Source: Basidiobolus meristosporus CBS 931.73
Lineage: Eukaryota > Basidiobolomycota > Basidiobolomycetes > Basidiobolales > Basidiobolaceae
Reading direction: 5' to 3'
Assembly (NCBI GenBank): GCA_002104905.1
Contig: MCFE01000330.1
Span: 29,388-93,387 of the forward strand
Length of the DNA stretch: 64,000 nucleotides
Of the stretch, positions 61,626 to 64,000 are shown piece by piece. A program made the translations under genes and the position numbers. Numbering within the stretch: the stretch's first letter is position 1; each line of letters starts with the position of its first letter. Below the pieces are notes generated by a model, which saw only the letters and a list, made by a program, of their open reading frames with translations, was not told the DNA's origin and did not search any database.

Positions 61626-62710
61626 TGTTGTAAGAGTCTTGGAGATATTGGAACTGATTGGGAGAACAAGTAGATTATGTGGTATTCACTTAATAGACTT
61701 GTTCCATTGGATAGTGCCACATTGAGCCATGAGTGCCAAATGATGCCATAGTGTGCCAGAGAGGCCAAGTGAGCCTCTACCTGGCCACAGGGTGTGAAAC
61801 ATAGCTCCGCATCTTCATGCAAAGCAGCCCCTGTGTTTCACCCATTGTGTTGGAGAAAATCCATTTTTTGACCTTTTTTTGTGGATCAATGTAGCTCAGG
61901 ATGTGTGGGAGCACAGGAGAACTGAAGATATGCATCTGGTACTCAATACCCATGGCACTCTGAATCTAGCTCCTGTAGTTTGTATCATGTCACAAAAATG
62001 AATGGCACTATCTTGGTCCACTGGTACTATCTGGCACTATAAGTGCTTTGTATTGATCTTACTTTAGGGCTAATATTTAAATATAGTGCCAGAGAGTACC
62101 AGTGGACCAAGATAGTGCCATTCATTTTTGTGACATGATACAAACTACAGGAGCTAGATTCAGAGTGCCATGGGTATTGAGTACCAGATGTATATCTTCA
62201 ATCTGCTTGTGCTCTAACATATCCTGCACAACATTGATCCAAAAAAAAAGGTCAAAAAATGGATTTTCTCCAACACAATGGGTGAAACACAGGGGCTGCT
62301 TTGCATGAAGATGCAGAGCCATGTTTCACACCCTGTGGCCAGGTAGAGGCTCAATTGGCCTCTCTGGCACACTATGGCATTATTTGGCACTCATGGCTCA
62401 ATTTGGCACTATCCAACGGAACAAGTCTAATGACTTATTGAATGTAAAAGTAGTATTTATACTTTACATGGTCTTGGCATTACAAACACGTAGAATAGGT
62501 TAAGGAAGGTCCCAAGAACATGTGTGCAAAGTTTGGGGCTGTTTGGACAACTTTGAGAATTTTCATGTTCTGGGTACCTGGTATTTTGGTGGCAATATTC
62601 CATGTAAATCCCAGCAAGGAATTTGGTCAGTATTCTCTAGGATTTGAAGGTGATGATCTAAGTGACTAAGTTAGGTGAATATTTAGGTGGAATTACAAAT
62701 TTTTACAACA
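61626..62710 (-). repeat. copia D 3' LTR, interrupted by MITE M5
   Basis: Plus-strand ends TGTTGTAAGAGTCTTGGAG and AAATTTTTACAACA. Two parts, 61626-61694 and 62432-62710, match the solo LTR 13518-13865 without gap once the MITE and one AAT are removed. Confidence 0.92.
61695..62428. mobile_element. Harbinger-type foldback MITE M5 inside the copia D LTR
   Basis: 734 bp, inverted arms, ends AGACTTGTTCCATTGGATAG and CTATCCAACGGAACAAGTCT. Target duplication AAT at 61692-61694 and 62429-62431. The MITE is younger than this copia insertion. Confidence 0.95.
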
Positions 62711-62721
62711 CTCCCACTCAG

Positions 62722-63999
62722 CTAAATGTTCATACTGACTAGTCCTAATTTTGACCTAAGATATTCAAACTTGTCTCTGGCTAATGGTTTGGTAAATATA
62801 TCTGCAATCATTTCATCTGTAGGACAGTAAGCTAAGCTAACTAAGTTATTCTCTATAGCTTCACGTATGAAATGATGTCTAATATCTATGTGCTTGGTTC
62901 TAGCTTGAAAAGTTGGATTTCTACCTAATTGTATACATCCTTGATTATTTTGAAATAAAGTAATAGGCGTTTTTTGACATAGGCCTAAATCTGTAAGCAG
63001 CTTTCTTAACCACATTGATTCTTTTTTAGCTTCACAGGCTGCCATATACTCTGCCTCTGTAGTAGAAAGTGCTATGGTTGGTTGCTTTCTTGAATTCCAT
63101 GAAATTGCTCCTTTACACTAAAGAAAGGTGTATCCTGTGGTGGATCTTCTGTCTTCCAAATTTTGTCCCCAATCAGCATCAGAGTATCCCACAAGATCCT
63201 GTTCTGAATCCTTATTAGTGTATCTTAAGCAGATATCAGCAGTTCCTTTTAGGTATCTAAAAATCCGCTTAACTGCTGCAATATGATCAGATCCATAGTT
63301 CTGATTATGTTGGCTGACAACTCCCACTGAATATGAGATATCTGGACGTGTTCCAAGCATGATATACATCAGACTGCTGACCATAGATTGATAAGGAAAG
63401 TCAGGGCTTTCAGATGGCACCAAGCTCTCTTGATTTGGTTGAGTTTTGACCAAGTTAAGGTTTGTCTCCATTGGGGTAGCTGCCGGTTTACAGTCTTCCA
63501 TTTTGTACTTCTTTAGTGAATCTTGAATATACTTGGATTGGCTTAGGGTAATAGTCTGGGTACTTCTGTCTATGAAGAACTTAATCCCTAAGTAGTAACT
63601 AAGTTCTCCTAGATCGGACATCTTGAACTCCTTAGATAGGTTGGATTTAGTCTCTTCCAATGTTTCTAGGTTATTGGCGGCTATAATAAGATCATCCACA
63701 TATAGAGCTAATAGAACTGGATTTGCTCTATCTGGCATATAGTATATACTATAGTCAGCATTACTCCTTTTGAAACTCAAAGATTCCAAATAAGAATCTA
63801 TCTTGCAATTCCAGGCTCTCGGTGATTGTTTGAGACCGTATAGTGACTTTTTAAGCTTGCAGACCAAATGGGGGTTATCTTGGTCAACAAACCCATCAGG
63901 CTGGTCCATATACACGTCCTCATCAAGTTCTCCATTCAAAAATGCAGTTTTTACATCCATTTGATGAATAAAAAACTTATATTTGGCTGCAATAGCCAA
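62722..63999 (-). pseudogene. copia D reverse transcriptase-RNase H, one stop, 5'-partial
   Basis: Continuous frame from the right edge to TAG at 62722-62724, with one internal TAG at 63118-63120. RVT_2 motifs: [36 protein letters not shown], the catalytic [11 protein letters not shown], then [28 protein letters not shown] and [15 protein letters not shown]. RNase [13 protein letters not shown], the stop, then STTEAEYMAACEAKKESMWL, LGRNPTFQARTKHIDIRHHF and DEMIADIFTKPLARDKF. The stop falls between the RNase H Asp and Glu segments, so RT could be made but RNase H would be truncated. It ends 11 bases before the LTR, as in other copia elements. Integrase, protease and Gag lie outside the window. 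Confidence 0.93.
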
Positions 64000-64000
64000 T

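Larger units (their letters stand above)
61626..64000 (-). mobile_element. Ty1/copia retrotransposon D (runs off right edge)
   Basis: Minus-oriented. 3' LTR 61626-62710 (348 bp without the MITE), polypurine tract GAGTGGGAG next to it, and a pol frame reaching the right edge. The best preserved pol in the window. It interrupts U copy 5. Copia E (34470-35850) and the solo LTR 13518-13865 are relatives. Confidence 0.93.

Noticed and set aside
59897-63999. Stop-codon reassignment suggested by several in-frame TAA/TAG in U5 and copia D
   Set aside because: Other copies have CAA or CAG at some of these sites (C-to-T changes), and the Harbinger transposases terminate normally at TAA, so mutation is the simpler explanation.
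1-64000. tRNA, rRNA and CRISPR-like arrays
   Set aside because: No tRNA-like cloverleaf with a GGTTCGAATCC-type arm, no rRNA core sequence and no regularly spaced short direct repeats were seen by eye.

Overview
This window is eukaryotic and made almost entirely of transposable elements that have inserted into one another. The only candidate host gene is a partial ankyrin-like reading frame at the left edge (3-968). The species cannot be read from the sequence. tnp2-type (CACTA/Plavaka-like) and PIF/Harbinger transposases together with Ty1/copia and chromodomain Ty3/gypsy elements would fit a repeat-rich fungus. The ankyrin-like edge gene and copia elements that sit inside other elements would also fit an amoebozoan. 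Repeats have lost CpG by transitions while the edge gene keeps it, which suggests cytosine methylation or a related silencing process.

Layout. 1-1 kb: ankyrin-like gene. 1-9.9 kb: dispersed repeats, three foldback MITEs, a Harbinger end, an unrecognised protein family (here U) and a tnp2 pseudogene. 9.97-12.5 kb: internally deleted Harbinger H1. 12.5-14.5 kb: Harbinger fragment, 348-bp solo LTR and tnp2 fragment. 14.5-18.0 kb: Harbinger H2, the best preserved copy. 18.0-19.9 kb: U copy carrying a 528-bp solo LTR. 20.2-25.4 kb: copia A carrying a 1.07-kb LTR. 25.5-26.4 kb: a related LTR. 27.4-34.2 kb: Harbinger H4 with Harbinger H3 inside it, both inside a tnp2 pseudogene. 34.4-41 kb: copia E fragment and copia C. 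41-43.6 kb: tnp2 and U relics. 43.7-48.5 kb: copia B with both LTRs. 48.5-49.8 kb: gypsy integrase/chromodomain relic. 49.8-51.6 kb: dispersed repeats. 51.6-54.9 kb: young non-autonomous LTR element L. 55.1-58.3 kb: Harbinger H7 split by a 1.07-kb LTR and fused to a MITE. 58.3-61.6 kb: tnp2 and the best U copy. 61.6-64 kb: copia D with a MITE in its LTR.

How the parts relate. Harbinger copies carry two divergent genes: a 294-residue DDE transposase (open in H2 and H3) and a roughly 420-residue accessory protein that is broken in every copy here. The 0.73-kb foldback MITEs share the Harbinger left end and make the same 3-bp ANT target duplications, so they are probably moved by that transposase. 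Copia A and B and element L have a primer-binding site matching the anticodon stem-loop of initiator tRNA-Met. Element L and copia D share a polypurine tract, so a copia machinery probably moves L. Two solo-LTR families carry canonical heat-shock elements (alternating GAA and TTC units) plus a CArG-type palindrome upstream of a TATA box, so these LTRs are candidate stress-driven promoters.
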